64,000 nt of DNA from Pseudomonadota bacterium (GTDB lineage: Bacteria; Myxococcota_A; UBA796; UBA9615): NCBI GenBank assembly GCA_024229515.1, contig JAAESI010000010.1, positions 184,362 through 248,361 on the forward strand. The letters are read 5' to 3'. Made by a program: the position numbers and the translations under genes. Numbering within the stretch: position 1 is the first letter of the stretch; every line of letters starts with the position of its first letter. Below the pieces are notes generated by a model, which saw only the letters and a list, made by a program, of their open reading frames with translations, was not told the DNA's origin and did no database searches. Positions 17,849 to 25,965 of this stretch are shown here, in pieces.

Positions 17849-18910
17849 ATGTCGGGACATTGGGTTTTGGGGATTGCGGCGATCGCCGCGCTGGTCACGG
17901 GCTGCGCCACCGAAGAGGTGTGCGAACGGCCGGGTCAGATGAAGGCTCATGTGCTGGACGTCGAAGGGGCGGACTCCCCCGACGGGGACCTGCTGGCGCA
18001 CGGGACCATCGTGTCGCCGGAGCGGCACACCCTGCGGAGCGTGGAGCTTCAGATCGGTGGCCACTGGGACGTGCTCGTGCCCGCATACCCCGAGGACGGC
18101 TTCGACCTGCGCGTCTGGGCGGCCCCCATCGGCCAGGGCACGGTCTCCCGCTACATGGAAGACGGGGCGCTGGAGATCGAGGTCTGGGCGCTGGATGCCT
18201 GCATGGAGGACCGGGATCTGCCCGCGGTCCCGACGTTGGACGGGGACCCGCTGATCGAGCTAACGCGGGCGCCCGATCCCGCGGACCTGGACCCCATCGA
18301 GCTGGAGATCGCGGTCGAGTGGCCGGTCCCCGGGGGCGACGCCGACGGCCTCGCCCCGAGCTTCCTCGCCGAAGGCCAGGTCGCGCCGGTCCCGTTGATC
18401 GCGGACGCGGACGCGGCAGGGGTCGTCGTCTCGCTCACCGCCGTGGGCGGAAACGCGGTGGTGACGCCCGCCGAGGTGGTGCTGGAGGCCGACGGGGCCG
18501 GCAACGCGACGGCGACGGCGCTGCTGGAAGTCGAACGCGCCGCGGACGTGCAACTGCTGGCGGTGGCGGGACCCCACGAGGCGTTGATCGTGGTGCCGGT
18601 CCGCTCCGGGCCGGAGTTCCTCCCCGGGGCGTCGCTGAACGCCTACGCGGGATCGACGATCGAAGCGGCCGTGATGGCGGGCGAGCCGGCGCGGGTGCGT
18701 GAGTGCTGGGCGTCCTCGCCGGTGTCGGGCGCGAGCGTGTTCGTGCAGGGGTCGCTGGTCGACCTCATGGCGCAGCCGTGGGGCATGGCTGCGGCCGGCG
18801 GCACGCTGCTGATCCAGGGGCCGAACTCCGAGATCGCCTACGAGGTCCTGGTTACCTGCACGGACGACCGGGACCAGCGCAGCGACCTGCGGGTGGTCTT
18901 CTCCCCCTAG
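17849..18910 (+). CDS. Lipoprotein of unknown function
   Basis: A 353-residue protein. The ATG at 17849 is preceded by a strong TTGGAGGG ribosome binding site and starts a lipoprotein signal (VLGIAAIAALVTGCATEE). The rest is beta-rich with acidic loops: two early domains (LRSVELQIGGHWDVLVPAY) and an Ig-like or invasin-like segment (VVVSLTAVGGNAVVTPAEVVLEADGAGNATATALLEV) that resembles a bacterial Ig-like fold, where 'A.G.ATA.L' is common. There are no catalytic motifs. It is expected to be attached to the envelope. It is followed after 18 bases by the M48 protease gene, possibly in one transcript. Confidence 0.72.
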   Translation: MSGHWVLGIAAIAALVTGCATEEVCERPGQMKAHVLDVEGADSPDGDLLAHGTIVSPERHTLRSVELQIGGHWDVLVPAYPEDGFDLRVWAAPIGQGTVSRYMEDGALEIEVWALDACMEDRDLPAVPTLDGDPLIELTRAPDPADLDPIELEIAVEWPVPGGDADGLAPSFLAEGQVAPVPLIADADAAGVVVSLTAVGGNAVVTPAEVVLEADGAGNATATALLEVERAADVQLLAVAGPHEALIVVPVRSGPEFLPGASLNAYAGSTIEAAVMAGEPARVRECWASSPVSGASVFVQGSLVDLMAQPWGMAAAGGTLLIQGPNSEIAYEVLVTCTDDRDQRSDLRVVFSP

Positions 18911-18928
18911 GTCCGGCACCGTGCCCCC

Positions 18929-19633
18929 GTGCCGGGCCCGACCGAGATCTGGATGCTCCTCGGGGTCATCGCGATCCTGTTCGGGATCCCGCGCCTGAAG
19001 AAGGCGCTCGAGCAGCGGGTCGACGAAGGAAAGCTGGGACGCGAGACGCTCGCTGCGCTGGCGGAGCGCGCCCGGGTGGAGCCGTTGGAGGCGGGGCTTC
19101 CCCTCGAGATCCTGGGCGAGTTCAAGCGGGTGCGGACGATGCGCACGCCGCGCTTTGAGGTGCACCGCAGCGACGAAGCCGGGATCAACGCGATCGCGCT
19201 GCCGGGCGGCTACGTCATCGTGACGGCGGGCCTGCTGGGGCTGCTGGAGCGGGGCGGGATGACGCCTGACGAGCTGGCCGGGGTGCTCGCCCACGAGGTG
19301 GGGCACATCGAGCTGGGCCACAGCCGCGCCTCGGAGGTGCGGGAGACGATGAACCGTTGGGCCACGATGGCGATCCCCCGGGTGGGCATCGGCATGGCGG
19401 TGGGCGTCGCCCTCAAGGCGGGCACGGGGGCGCTGCGCAAGCGCGCCACCAGGGACGCCGAGCTGGAGGCCGATGCGTGGGCTGCGGCGCTGCTGAAGCA
19501 GTCGAAGTTCCGCGACGACGGGCTGGCGACGTTCCTGGGCAAGACGGCAGCGTGGAGTCGGGGAGGCGGCCTCTGGAGCACGCATCCGGCAGCCGAGGAG
19601 CGGGTCGCCGCCCTCTCCGCAACCGTGTCCTGA
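18929..19633 (+). CDS. M48-family zinc metalloprotease
   Basis: A 234-residue protein from GTG 18929. The zinc motif is LAHEVGHIELGH (His122, Glu123, His126), and the third ligand is probably the Glu in ELEADAWAAAL, as in HtpX/Ste24/BepA-type peptidases. An N-terminal hydrophobic helix (MLLGVIAILFGI) and a second one after the zinc motif (RVGIGMAVGVALKAG) suggest membrane association. YVIVTAGLLGLLERGGMTPDELAGV is the conserved segment before the motif. It is short for the family but contains the complete catalytic core. The role is likely envelope protein quality control; the exact substrate is unknown. Confidence 0.87.
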   Translation: MPGPTEIWMLLGVIAILFGIPRLKKALEQRVDEGKLGRETLAALAERARVEPLEAGLPLEILGEFKRVRTMRTPRFEVHRSDEAGINAIALPGGYVIVTAGLLGLLERGGMTPDELAGVLAHEVGHIELGHSRASEVRETMNRWATMAIPRVGIGMAVGVALKAGTGALRKRATRDAELEADAWAAALLKQSKFRDDGLATFLGKTAAWSRGGGLWSTHPAAEERVAALSATVS

Positions 19634-19635
19634 TC

Positions 19636-19733
19636 CTCACCACGGAGGACACGGAGGAACCACGGAGGACCACGGAGAGCGGCAACAAAAAAAAGAAGGA
19701 CCTCCGTGCCCCCTCTGTGTCCTCCGTGGTGAG
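19636..19733. repeat. 33-nt imperfect inverted repeat (CCACGGAGG type)
   Basis: The left arm (19636-19668) and right arm (19701-19733) pair almost perfectly around a 32-base AT-rich loop containing an A8 run. The arms repeat the unit CCACGGAGGA with variations; a further copy extends from the left arm into the loop. It sits between the convergent M48 and MopE-type genes, so it could fold into a bidirectional transcription terminator. Elements built from the same 'ccacggaggacacggagg' unit are scattered in many unrelated bacterial genomes, so it may be a mobile REP-like element. The structure is seen; the mobility is from general knowledge. Confidence 0.8.
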
Positions 19734-19745
19734 AAGAACAAGAAC

Positions 19746-20705
19746 CTACGGAAGCTCGATCTGAAGCCTCAAATACTGCGTATTCAGATCGACAGGAAAG
19801 TAATCCCAAATCCAATTCGCCGGTGACCCCGCCGGGAACGACGAAGGCGCATTCCCCCACGGAGACGTCCCGATCGGCCCGATCACGTTGGCGTTCTGCC
19901 ACGTGGTGTCATCGAACCCGACCGCGCACCACCCGCCCCGGGTGTCCTCGTCCGCCTCGGGGTTGGGATCGAACTTCCACGCCCCGTCGGTGATCCAGAG
20001 GGATCCGTCGGACAGCTCGAAGTGGCCGATGACGGCGGTGATGACCTGGCCCAGGTCCCAGCCACGGATCCCGATGACGTGCTGCCCGGAGGTGAGCCAC
20101 ACCTCGTAGTGCTGCCCGGTGGTCCAGCCGAAGTCGCCGGGGACCATCGCGTCCTCGTCGTCCAGGCACCACTCGAAGTCGTCGTCGCCGGAGATCCAGG
20201 CCTGGAACAGCCAGTCCTTGGCGCCGTCGCAGTCCGAGTCCACGCCGTCGAGCTGCTGGGTGCTGCCGGGGTGGATGGCGGGGTCGCTGTCGTCGCAGTC
20301 GCCGCTGTTGCCGACGCGGTCGGCCGGCGGATCGCAGCCGAACCAGGCGTCGTCGGGATCGCCCCACTCGTCGTCATCGGCGTCGAGGTACCAGTTCTGG
20401 GAGATGCCGTCGTCGGCCTCGCCGCTGCAGTCGTCGTCGACGCCGTTGCAGATCTCGGTGGCGTCGGGGTGGACGGCGGGGTTGGCATCGTCGCAGTCGA
20501 CGTCCTGGGCGAAGCCGTCGCCGTCGTTGTCCGGGGGCGGGGTGGCGTCGTCGTCGTCCGGCGCCACATCGTCGTCGTCGTCGTCGCTGGCGTCGTCGTC
20601 GTCGTCGTCGGTCCCCGGGAAGGAGTCGTCGTCGTCGCCGATCACGTCTGCGAAGGAGTAGCAGCCGATCGTCGCGGACAGCAGAACCAGGAGCACCCAA
20701 CGCAC
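19746..20705 (-). CDS. Lipoprotein with Asp-rich spacer and MopE-type repeats
   Basis: A 319-residue protein from GTG 20705. The signal ends in LLSATIGCYSF and is followed by about 45 residues that are mostly Asp. Then come metal-binding-type repeats (DGDGFAQDVDCDDANPAVHP, EICNGVDDDCSGEADDG, GNSGDCDDSDPAIHPGS, QQLDGVDSDCDGAKD) and a C-terminal beta-sandwich-like region (YEVWLTSGQHVIGIRGWD, GWCAVGFDDTTWQNA, LQIELP). The last part resembles the carbohydrate-binding-like domains that often begin with a 'W.NA..' motif. It is likely surface-exposed. It is convergent with the M48 gene across the inverted repeat. Confidence 0.8.
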   Translation of the reverse strand: MRWVLLVLLSATIGCYSFADVIGDDDDSFPGTDDDDDDASDDDDDDVAPDDDDATPPPDNDGDGFAQDVDCDDANPAVHPDATEICNGVDDDCSGEADDGISQNWYLDADDDEWGDPDDAWFGCDPPADRVGNSGDCDDSDPAIHPGSTQQLDGVDSDCDGAKDWLFQAWISGDDDFEWCLDDEDAMVPGDFGWTTGQHYEVWLTSGQHVIGIRGWDLGQVITAVIGHFELSDGSLWITDGAWKFDPNPEADEDTRGGWCAVGFDDTTWQNANVIGPIGTSPWGNAPSSFPAGSPANWIWDYFPVDLNTQYLRLQIELP

Positions 20706-20728
20706 GCCGCCACTGTACCCGCCGCCCC

Positions 20729-21919
20729 TCAAAGGCACGCTTTCCGAATGCCGTCGCAGATGGGGATCATCCGCGTGACCAGGTCCATCGGGCTGCTGTT
20801 GCCGTTGCTGACGATGCCGACGGCGAGCCCCAGGCGGTGGTCCCCCCAGCCGAGCGTGCAGAAGGCGCCGGCGTGGCCGAAGCAATCCCCGGTGTCCCAC
20901 CAGCCGTAGATGTTGGTGGTCTTGGTCCCGAGGAAGAAGCCGCGCCCCAGCACGATCGGCGCCTTGTTGCTGCGGTCCCAGCCCATCACGTGGCGCGTCG
21001 TGTACTTGCGGATGGTGTCCCGGCTCAGCAGCCGGGTGCCATCCCGGGCCACCCCACCGCTGACGAGCATCTCGTAGAACGCCGCCAGGGTCGCCGCGTT
21101 GGTCATCAGCCCCGCCCCCGGCAGGAAGATGGTCATCAGCTCAGGCCGGTGGTGGAACGTCTCGAACACCCCGCTGATGTCGAGCCCCGCGATCTTGAAG
21201 GGCCCCGAGCCGACCCAGTACGACCGCCCCACCCGGGCCAGCTCGCTGGGCCGCGCCCCGAACTTCAGCTCGGGCAGGCCCATCGGCTCGGCGAGCTCAT
21301 CGCGAACGAACTCCTGCACGGTGCGGCCGTCGACCCGCTGGATGACTTCCGAGAGCACCCAACCGTATTCCAGCGGGTGGTACGCCAGCGTGCCTCTGCG
21401 GTGGCTCGGCTCGGCCGCGATCATCGCCTCGACCACGCGGTCCCAGTCGGCCCACGCCTCCACCTGCTTGCAGAACTCCGGCATCAACACGCCGCCCCGG
21501 TGGGTCAGCACGTCCAGCACGGTGATGTCGCCCTTGCCGCCGGCGCCGAACTCGGGGAAGTACTTCGCCACCGGCTCCTCCACCGCCAACTGACCCCGCT
21601 CCTCCAGCATCGCGACGATGATCGCGATCACCGCCTTGCCCGCGCTGAAGCACGGAAAGAGCGTCTGGGGGGTCGTCACGATCGCCGCCTCGTTGTGCTC
21701 GGGGAGGAAGCCCCGGGCGATGCCGACGGGCTCGTTGACGACCAGGGAGCCGTGCCGGCGGATGGCGATCTGCCCCCCCGGAAACAGCCCCCGGCGCTGC
21801 TGGCGCTTGAACGCCCGCACCACCTTGCGCAGCCGATCGGCGGACATGCCGACGAACGCCGCGTCGACCGGCTCCTCCTGGGGGAAGACACCGACCGTGG
21901 GGGAGTCCTGACTCCTCAC
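20729..21919 (-). CDS. Serine beta-lactamase-like (class C / esterase) hydrolase
   Basis: A 396-residue protein from GTG 21919, which overlaps the stop of the PPK2 gene (GTGA). It shows the penicillin-binding/beta-lactamase fold motifs: FSAGKAV (SxxK, nucleophile Ser), TLAYHPLEYGWVL (YxN-type motif with Tyr) and CFGHAGAFCTLGW (HxG in place of KTG). GGQIAIRRHGSLVV and VLDVLTHRGGVLMPEF are typical of this esterase branch. There is no signal peptide, so it probably works in the cytosol as an esterase or peptidase rather than on beta-lactams. The coupling to PPK2 is clear; a functional link is not. Confidence 0.85.
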   Translation of the reverse strand: MRSQDSPTVGVFPQEEPVDAAFVGMSADRLRKVVRAFKRQQRRGLFPGGQIAIRRHGSLVVNEPVGIARGFLPEHNEAAIVTTPQTLFPCFSAGKAVIAIIVAMLEERGQLAVEEPVAKYFPEFGAGGKGDITVLDVLTHRGGVLMPEFCKQVEAWADWDRVVEAMIAAEPSHRRGTLAYHPLEYGWVLSEVIQRVDGRTVQEFVRDELAEPMGLPELKFGARPSELARVGRSYWVGSGPFKIAGLDISGVFETFHHRPELMTIFLPGAGLMTNAATLAAFYEMLVSGGVARDGTRLLSRDTIRKYTTRHVMGWDRSNKAPIVLGRGFFLGTKTTNIYGWWDTGDCFGHAGAFCTLGWGDHRLGLAVGIVSNGNSSPMDLVTRMIPICDGIRKACL

Positions 21920-22797
21920 GCGCGACCGGACCTCAGCGCCTCGGCGTGACCGGCCAGTTCGGCCATCTCGTCGTCCGGCAGGGTCGGCCACTGGGGGTCC
22001 ATCGCCTCCAACGCACCGACGATGATCGACGCCACCGTGCGCCGCATGAAGGGCTTGTCGTCGGCCGGGATCGCGTACCAGGGGGCCCACGGCCGCGACG
22101 TCGCCGCGACCGACTCTTCGTAGGCCTCGTGGTAGGCCTCCCAATGGGTGCGCTCAGCCATGTCGCCGCCCGAGAACTTCCAGTTCTTGCCCGGAACGTC
22201 GATGCGCGAAAGGAACCGCTCCGCCTGGGCTTCCTTCGAAACCTTCAACCAGAACTTGAGGGTTGTGGTTCCGGCCCGAGCGAGGTGGAGTTCGTGGTCG
22301 CAGATGGAGTCGAAGCGGTGCGCCCAGAGGTCGTCGCTCACGGTCTGCCAGCCGGGCCGGGGCCGTCCCTCGAGGTACTCGGGGTGCACCCGCACGACCA
22401 GCACCTCCTCGTAGTAGCTGCGGTTGAAGATGCCGATGCGCCCGCGCTCCGGGTTCCGCTTGCTGGTGCGCCACAGGAAGTCGTGGTCCAGCTCCTCCTT
22501 GGAGGGCTGCTTGAACGAGAAGACCTGGAACCCCGCGGGATTCACGCCGGAGGTGACGGCCCGGATGGTCGAGTCCTTGCCCGCGGCGTCCATCGCCTGG
22601 AAGACGAGCAGGAGCGAACGCCGGTCCTCCGCGTAGAGCTTCTCCTGCAGATCCGCGAATCGCTCGACGTAGTCCTTGAGCTCACCCTTGAGGGCCTTCT
22701 TGTCGGGCGCGTCTGCCGGCGGCTTCGTGGAGACGTCCGCCTGCTCGAAGGATCCATCGGTGGGGACGAGCCAGGGGCTCGGAGGGGCCTGGAACAC
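21916..22797 (-). CDS. ppk2: Polyphosphate kinase 2 (PPK2)
   Basis: A 293-residue protein. I chose GTG 22797 because AGGAG lies seven bases upstream; an in-frame ATG at 22866 would add 23 residues unlike the family and overlap the divergent gene. Family motifs: LLLVFQAMDAAGKDSTIRAV (Walker A-like), VNPAGFQVFSFKQPSKEEL, HDFLWR, GRIGIFNRSYYEEVLVVRVHPEYL (Walker B region) and KFWLKVSKEAQAERF. PPK2 enzymes use polyphosphate to phosphorylate nucleoside mono- or diphosphates in the cytosol. The single-domain length suggests a class I or III enzyme; which nucleotide is preferred cannot be told. It is first in an operon with the serine hydrolase. Confidence 0.92.
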   Translation of the reverse strand: MFQAPPSPWLVPTDGSFEQADVSTKPPADAPDKKALKGELKDYVERFADLQEKLYAEDRRSLLLVFQAMDAAGKDSTIRAVTSGVNPAGFQVFSFKQPSKEELDHDFLWRTSKRNPERGRIGIFNRSYYEEVLVVRVHPEYLEGRPRPGWQTVSDDLWAHRFDSICDHELHLARAGTTTLKFWLKVSKEAQAERFLSRIDVPGKNWKFSGGDMAERTHWEAYHEAYEESVAATSRPWAPWYAIPADDKPFMRRTVASIIVGALEAMDPQWPTLPDDEMAELAGHAEALRSGRA

Positions 22798-22864
22798 TGC
22801 GCGACTCCTGATCAGCTGCGAAACGTCTGCCGAGTGTAGCGCTCGCGTGCTAGGAACCGCCGCC

Positions 22865-24055
22865 ATGACGCGTTACCTGCTGCCGATCCTCGTCCTGTTG
22901 GGGGCCTGCACGAACGAGAGTTCGTTGGACCGCCTCCCCCGGGCGCCCGAGATCACGATTGTGACGCCCGTCGAGGGCGACCTGTTCCGCCGCGGCGACG
23001 GGATGATCGAGCTGCACGGCACCGCCGACGACAACATCGACCCACCCGAGGACCTGACCGTCGTCTGGACCGTCGACACCGAGACGACGCTGGACGGCGC
23101 CGCCAACGCCGACGGCGACATCTTCGACGAACTCGACCCCGAGGATCTGGAGCTCGGCTTCCACGACCTCACCCTCCAGGTCACCGACCGGGACGACGCC
23201 ACCGCCATCGCGACGGTGCGGTTCGAGGTCCAGGGCCCGCTGGGCTCCCCCGAGGTGACGATCACCGCGCCTGAGTCGGGCGACAGCTTCGGCTCGGACG
23301 AGTCGGTCACCTTCACCGGCGAAGCGACCGACGCGACCACCGCGGCGGCCGACCTGACGTTCGCCTGGGACAGCAGCCTCGTGGGTCCCCTGGACGGCGC
23401 CGTCAGCGCGGACGGCCAGTCGATCCTCGTCACCGACGAGCTCGGCATCGGCTTCCACGTGGTCACCCTCCGGGTTACCGACGAGGACGGCGAGGTGGGC
23501 GTCGACCAGGTCACGATCACGGTGTCCGACCCCGACGTCATCGCCTCCCCCGGCGACCTCGTCTTCTCCGAGCTGATGATCAACCCGCAGGTCGTCGATG
23601 ACGACGTGGGCGAGTGGGTCGAGCTGTACAACACCGCCAGCTACCCGATTGACATCGGCGGCTACACCTTCCACGACGATGACGTCGATCATCAGGTGCT
23701 GCCGGGACCGATGCTCGTGCAGGGCAACGGCTACATCGTGCTGTGCGCGGACATGAACACCGCGGTCAACGGCGGCGTGCCCTGCGACGCGCGCTTCGAG
23801 CGGCTCGCCGGCGACGGGGGATTGGCGCTCGCCAACAACCCCGACGAGGTGGTCCTGAGCGCCCCCGACGGCACCGAGATCGACTGGGTCCACTACAACG
23901 ACAGCTGGTTCGAGAACGGCATCGCCATCGGCGTCGATCCCGACTTCCTCACCGGCGGCGACAACGACGACGCGTCGCACTGGTGCCTGCAGACCACGGT
24001 GGTCAGCACCGGCGGCGAGCCGGGCACCCCGGGCCTGCCCAACGACGGCTGCTAA
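22865..24055 (+). CDS. Lamin-tail-domain lipoprotein with Ig-like repeats
   Basis: A 396-residue protein. The ATG at 22865 starts a short lipoprotein signal (YLLPILVLLGACTNE). Two tandem Ig/cadherin-like repeats follow, each with P.I.I..P..GD.F and LGFHDLTLQVTD or IGFHVVTLRVTDEDG. The C-terminal 165 residues are a lamin-tail domain (LVFSELMINPQVVDD, GEWVELYNTASYPIDIGGY, DEVVLSAPDGTEIDWVHYND). This layout is common in secreted or surface proteins of myxobacteria and planctomycetes and is thought to mediate adhesion. It is divergent from ppk2, with a 67-base shared promoter region. Confidence 0.85.
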   Translation: MTRYLLPILVLLGACTNESSLDRLPRAPEITIVTPVEGDLFRRGDGMIELHGTADDNIDPPEDLTVVWTVDTETTLDGAANADGDIFDELDPEDLELGFHDLTLQVTDRDDATAIATVRFEVQGPLGSPEVTITAPESGDSFGSDESVTFTGEATDATTAAADLTFAWDSSLVGPLDGAVSADGQSILVTDELGIGFHVVTLRVTDEDGEVGVDQVTITVSDPDVIASPGDLVFSELMINPQVVDDDVGEWVELYNTASYPIDIGGYTFHDDDVDHQVLPGPMLVQGNGYIVLCADMNTAVNGGVPCDARFERLAGDGGLALANNPDEVVLSAPDGTEIDWVHYNDSWFENGIAIGVDPDFLTGGDNDDASHWCLQTTVVSTGGEPGTPGLPNDGC

Positions 24056-24061
24056 GAGCGG

Positions 24062-25519
24062 CTACTCTGGCGCCGCCCAGGCTCCGATCGCGGGTTCCGC
24101 GGCGTAGCAGCGTCCTTCGATGTCCCCTGCCAGCAAGCCCCCCGCGAGGCCGGCGCCCACCGCTGGGCTTCCGACCGTCAGCGTGCCGTCGAGCACCGGA
24201 TCCCCCGCGAACGCCGGGTCCTCGCCGATGATCGGGTCCGTCTGCGTGCCCGGAAGGTCCGGGGCCGAGGCGCCCGGGCCATCCCACGCGTACCAGAGGT
24301 TCCCGCCGAAGCTGAACGACTCGGCGTCGGTGTTGGGGCCGATGTTCACGAAGGTGTTGAGGGCGGACCGGTCGAACCAGACGAGGTTGTTGGCGAAGAC
24401 GCCGTCGCGCACCGCCTCGAACTCGTAGTCGTCGTCGCTCAGCCGCTCCTGCAGGATGCGGAGGATCCAGCGGTCGGGGTTCACGATCGTGTTGTGGGCG
24501 GCCACGCAGTCGACGCAGCCGACGAACGCCAGCGACGCCTCCGCGCCGACGATGTGGTTGCCGAGCACGTGGATGCGCCGGGCCTCGGCGTTGGGCTCGG
24601 TCTCGCTGACGGGCGGGCGGAAGAACTGCAGGCCGGTGCTGCCGCCCATGTTCACCGAGCGGTCCCCGGCGTCGTCCATGCGGTTCCAGCGGATCTCGAT
24701 GTCCGTGCTGCCGCCCTTGTTCTGGACGGCGTTGGCGCTGAGGTCGCGGAACACGTTCCGGGCGATGAGGCCGTCGTGGCACCCGACGTGGTCGACGGCG
24801 GAGCCGCTGCCGTCGCCGCCGCACCGCTCGAAGGTCGAGTCCAGCACCCAGTAGTCGTCCAGGCCGCTGAGCTTGAGGCAGTCGTGGTTCCCGTCGGGGC
24901 CGACGTCGTGGAGGAACAGGTCGCGGAAGACGACGTAGCGGGCCGCGTCGACGTCGTCGTAGGCGCCGCCGTCGTCGGTGTTGATGCCGTTGTCGGCGGC
25001 CCCGAAGGCCTCGAGGTCGTGCACCACGACGTAGCGGGGGCGGACCAGGTGGAGGGCCTGCGACTCGCCGGTGGCGTCGATGACGGGGGCGGCCCCCTCG
25101 GCGGCGCCCAGCCAGATCGGGGCTCCCGCCTCGCCGTGGAGGTCGGCGATGGAGCTGCTGCCGGGGTAGGTGCCGCTGAGCAGGGCGATCGCGTCTCCGG
25201 GCACCGCGGCGGCAGCGGCCTCCTCGATCGAACCGAACGGCGCCTCTTCGCTGCCGTCCCCCGTTCCGACGGGGGCGAGGGGATCCACCAGGAGGCTTCG
25301 CGCCGGGGTCAGCCCGGTCTCGAACGTGACGATGTCCGAGCAGGGGTCGGGCGGGGTCGCGTCGTCGTCGTCGGCCGCGTCGTCGTCGTCCCCGGCCGAG
25401 TCGTCGTCGTCGGTGGTGTCGTCATCGTCGTCCGCCACGCTGTCGTCATCGTCCGGGTCGGGGGCGGGACAACCGCCCAGCAGGAGGGCGGCGGCGAGCA
25501 GCAGATGCGGTCGGCTCAT
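24062..25519 (-). CDS. Right-handed beta-helix lipoprotein (polysaccharide-lyase-like fold)
   Basis: A 485-residue protein from ATG 25519. The signal ends in LLLGGCPAPD, followed by about 40 residues of Asp clusters. The rest is a parallel beta-helix: FGSIEEAAAAAVPGDAIALLSGTYP (the conserved N-terminal 'G....AI..A.PGD.i.l..G.Y' cap of DUF1565/pectate-lyase-like proteins), then coils such as VVHDLEAFGAADNGI, LIARNVFRDLSANAVQNKGG, VAAHNTIVNPDRW and VFANNLVWFDRS. No catalytic residues can be assigned, so it may bind rather than cleave glycans. It is convergent with the lamin-tail lipoprotein, with seven bases between the stops. Confidence 0.83.
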   Translation of the reverse strand: MSRPHLLLAAALLLGGCPAPDPDDDDSVADDDDDTTDDDDSAGDDDDAADDDDATPPDPCSDIVTFETGLTPARSLLVDPLAPVGTGDGSEEAPFGSIEEAAAAAVPGDAIALLSGTYPGSSSIADLHGEAGAPIWLGAAEGAAPVIDATGESQALHLVRPRYVVVHDLEAFGAADNGINTDDGGAYDDVDAARYVVFRDLFLHDVGPDGNHDCLKLSGLDDYWVLDSTFERCGGDGSGSAVDHVGCHDGLIARNVFRDLSANAVQNKGGSTDIEIRWNRMDDAGDRSVNMGGSTGLQFFRPPVSETEPNAEARRIHVLGNHIVGAEASLAFVGCVDCVAAHNTIVNPDRWILRILQERLSDDDYEFEAVRDGVFANNLVWFDRSALNTFVNIGPNTDAESFSFGGNLWYAWDGPGASAPDLPGTQTDPIIGEDPAFAGDPVLDGTLTVGSPAVGAGLAGGLLAGDIEGRCYAAEPAIGAWAAPE

Positions 25520-25580
25520 GGCCGCAGCATGCCCCGCCCGCGCCCGACCGTCACAGCCGTTCGTCGGGGTACGATGCCGC

Positions 25581-25961
25581 GTGCGCGCGCCCCTCCCCTT
25601 CGTCCTCGCGGCCGCCGTCCTGGCCCCCGCGCCCACCCCCGCCGACGACGACGGCGCCCTGACCTTCGACGACCTCGTCATCGACCCGCGCTCCCGCTCG
25701 GTCCGCCGCGACGGGGTCGAAGCCCGCCTCACCAGCCACCAGTTCGAGCTGCTCCTGGCGATGGCCCGCAGCGCCGGCCGGGTGCTCAGCCGCGACCAGC
25801 TGTCCGAAGCCGTGGGCGGTGGCGACGTCGACGCCTTCGACCGCGCCATCGACGTGCACGTCTCCCGCATCCGCGCCGCCATCGAGGCCGATCCCAAGCA
25901 CCCCCGCCGCATCATCACCGTGCGCGGCGTCGGCTACGTCTTCACCCGCGACGAGGCCTAG
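25581..25961 (+). CDS. OmpR-type winged-helix DNA-binding protein lacking a receiver domain
   Basis: A 126-residue protein from GTG 25581. Residues 28-122 are a complete Trans_Reg_C winged helix: LTFDDLVIDPRSRSVRRDG, LTSHQFELLLAMARSAGRVLSRDQL, DVHVSRIRAAIEADP and RIITVRGVGYVF. Response regulators of this family are normally about 230 residues with a phospho-acceptor domain first; here the preceding 27 residues are a Pro/Ala-rich hydrophobic stretch (PLPFVLAAAVLAPAPTP) and the upstream DNA belongs to the divergent lipoprotein promoter. The histidine kinase follows after four bases. Either the receiver was lost or this is a stand-alone regulator. The domain is certain; the start is uncertain. 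Confidence 0.8.
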   Translation: MRAPLPFVLAAAVLAPAPTPADDDGALTFDDLVIDPRSRSVRRDGVEARLTSHQFELLLAMARSAGRVLSRDQLSEAVGGGDVDAFDRAIDVHVSRIRAAIEADPKHPRRIITVRGVGYVFTRDEA

Positions 25962-25965
25962 TCCG

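Noticed and set aside
19680..19700. The A8 run as part of a simple terminator for the M48 gene
   Set aside because: The run lies in the loop of the inverted repeat, not after a stem; the terminator idea rests on the whole repeat.
20729..21919. A true beta-lactamase
   Set aside because: No signal peptide and HAG in place of KTG; it fits better with cytosolic esterase-like members.
22798..22866. PPK2 starting at ATG 22866, overlapping the divergent gene's ATG through CATG
   Set aside because: The extra 23 residues do not resemble the family and GTG 22797 has a well-placed AGGAG site.
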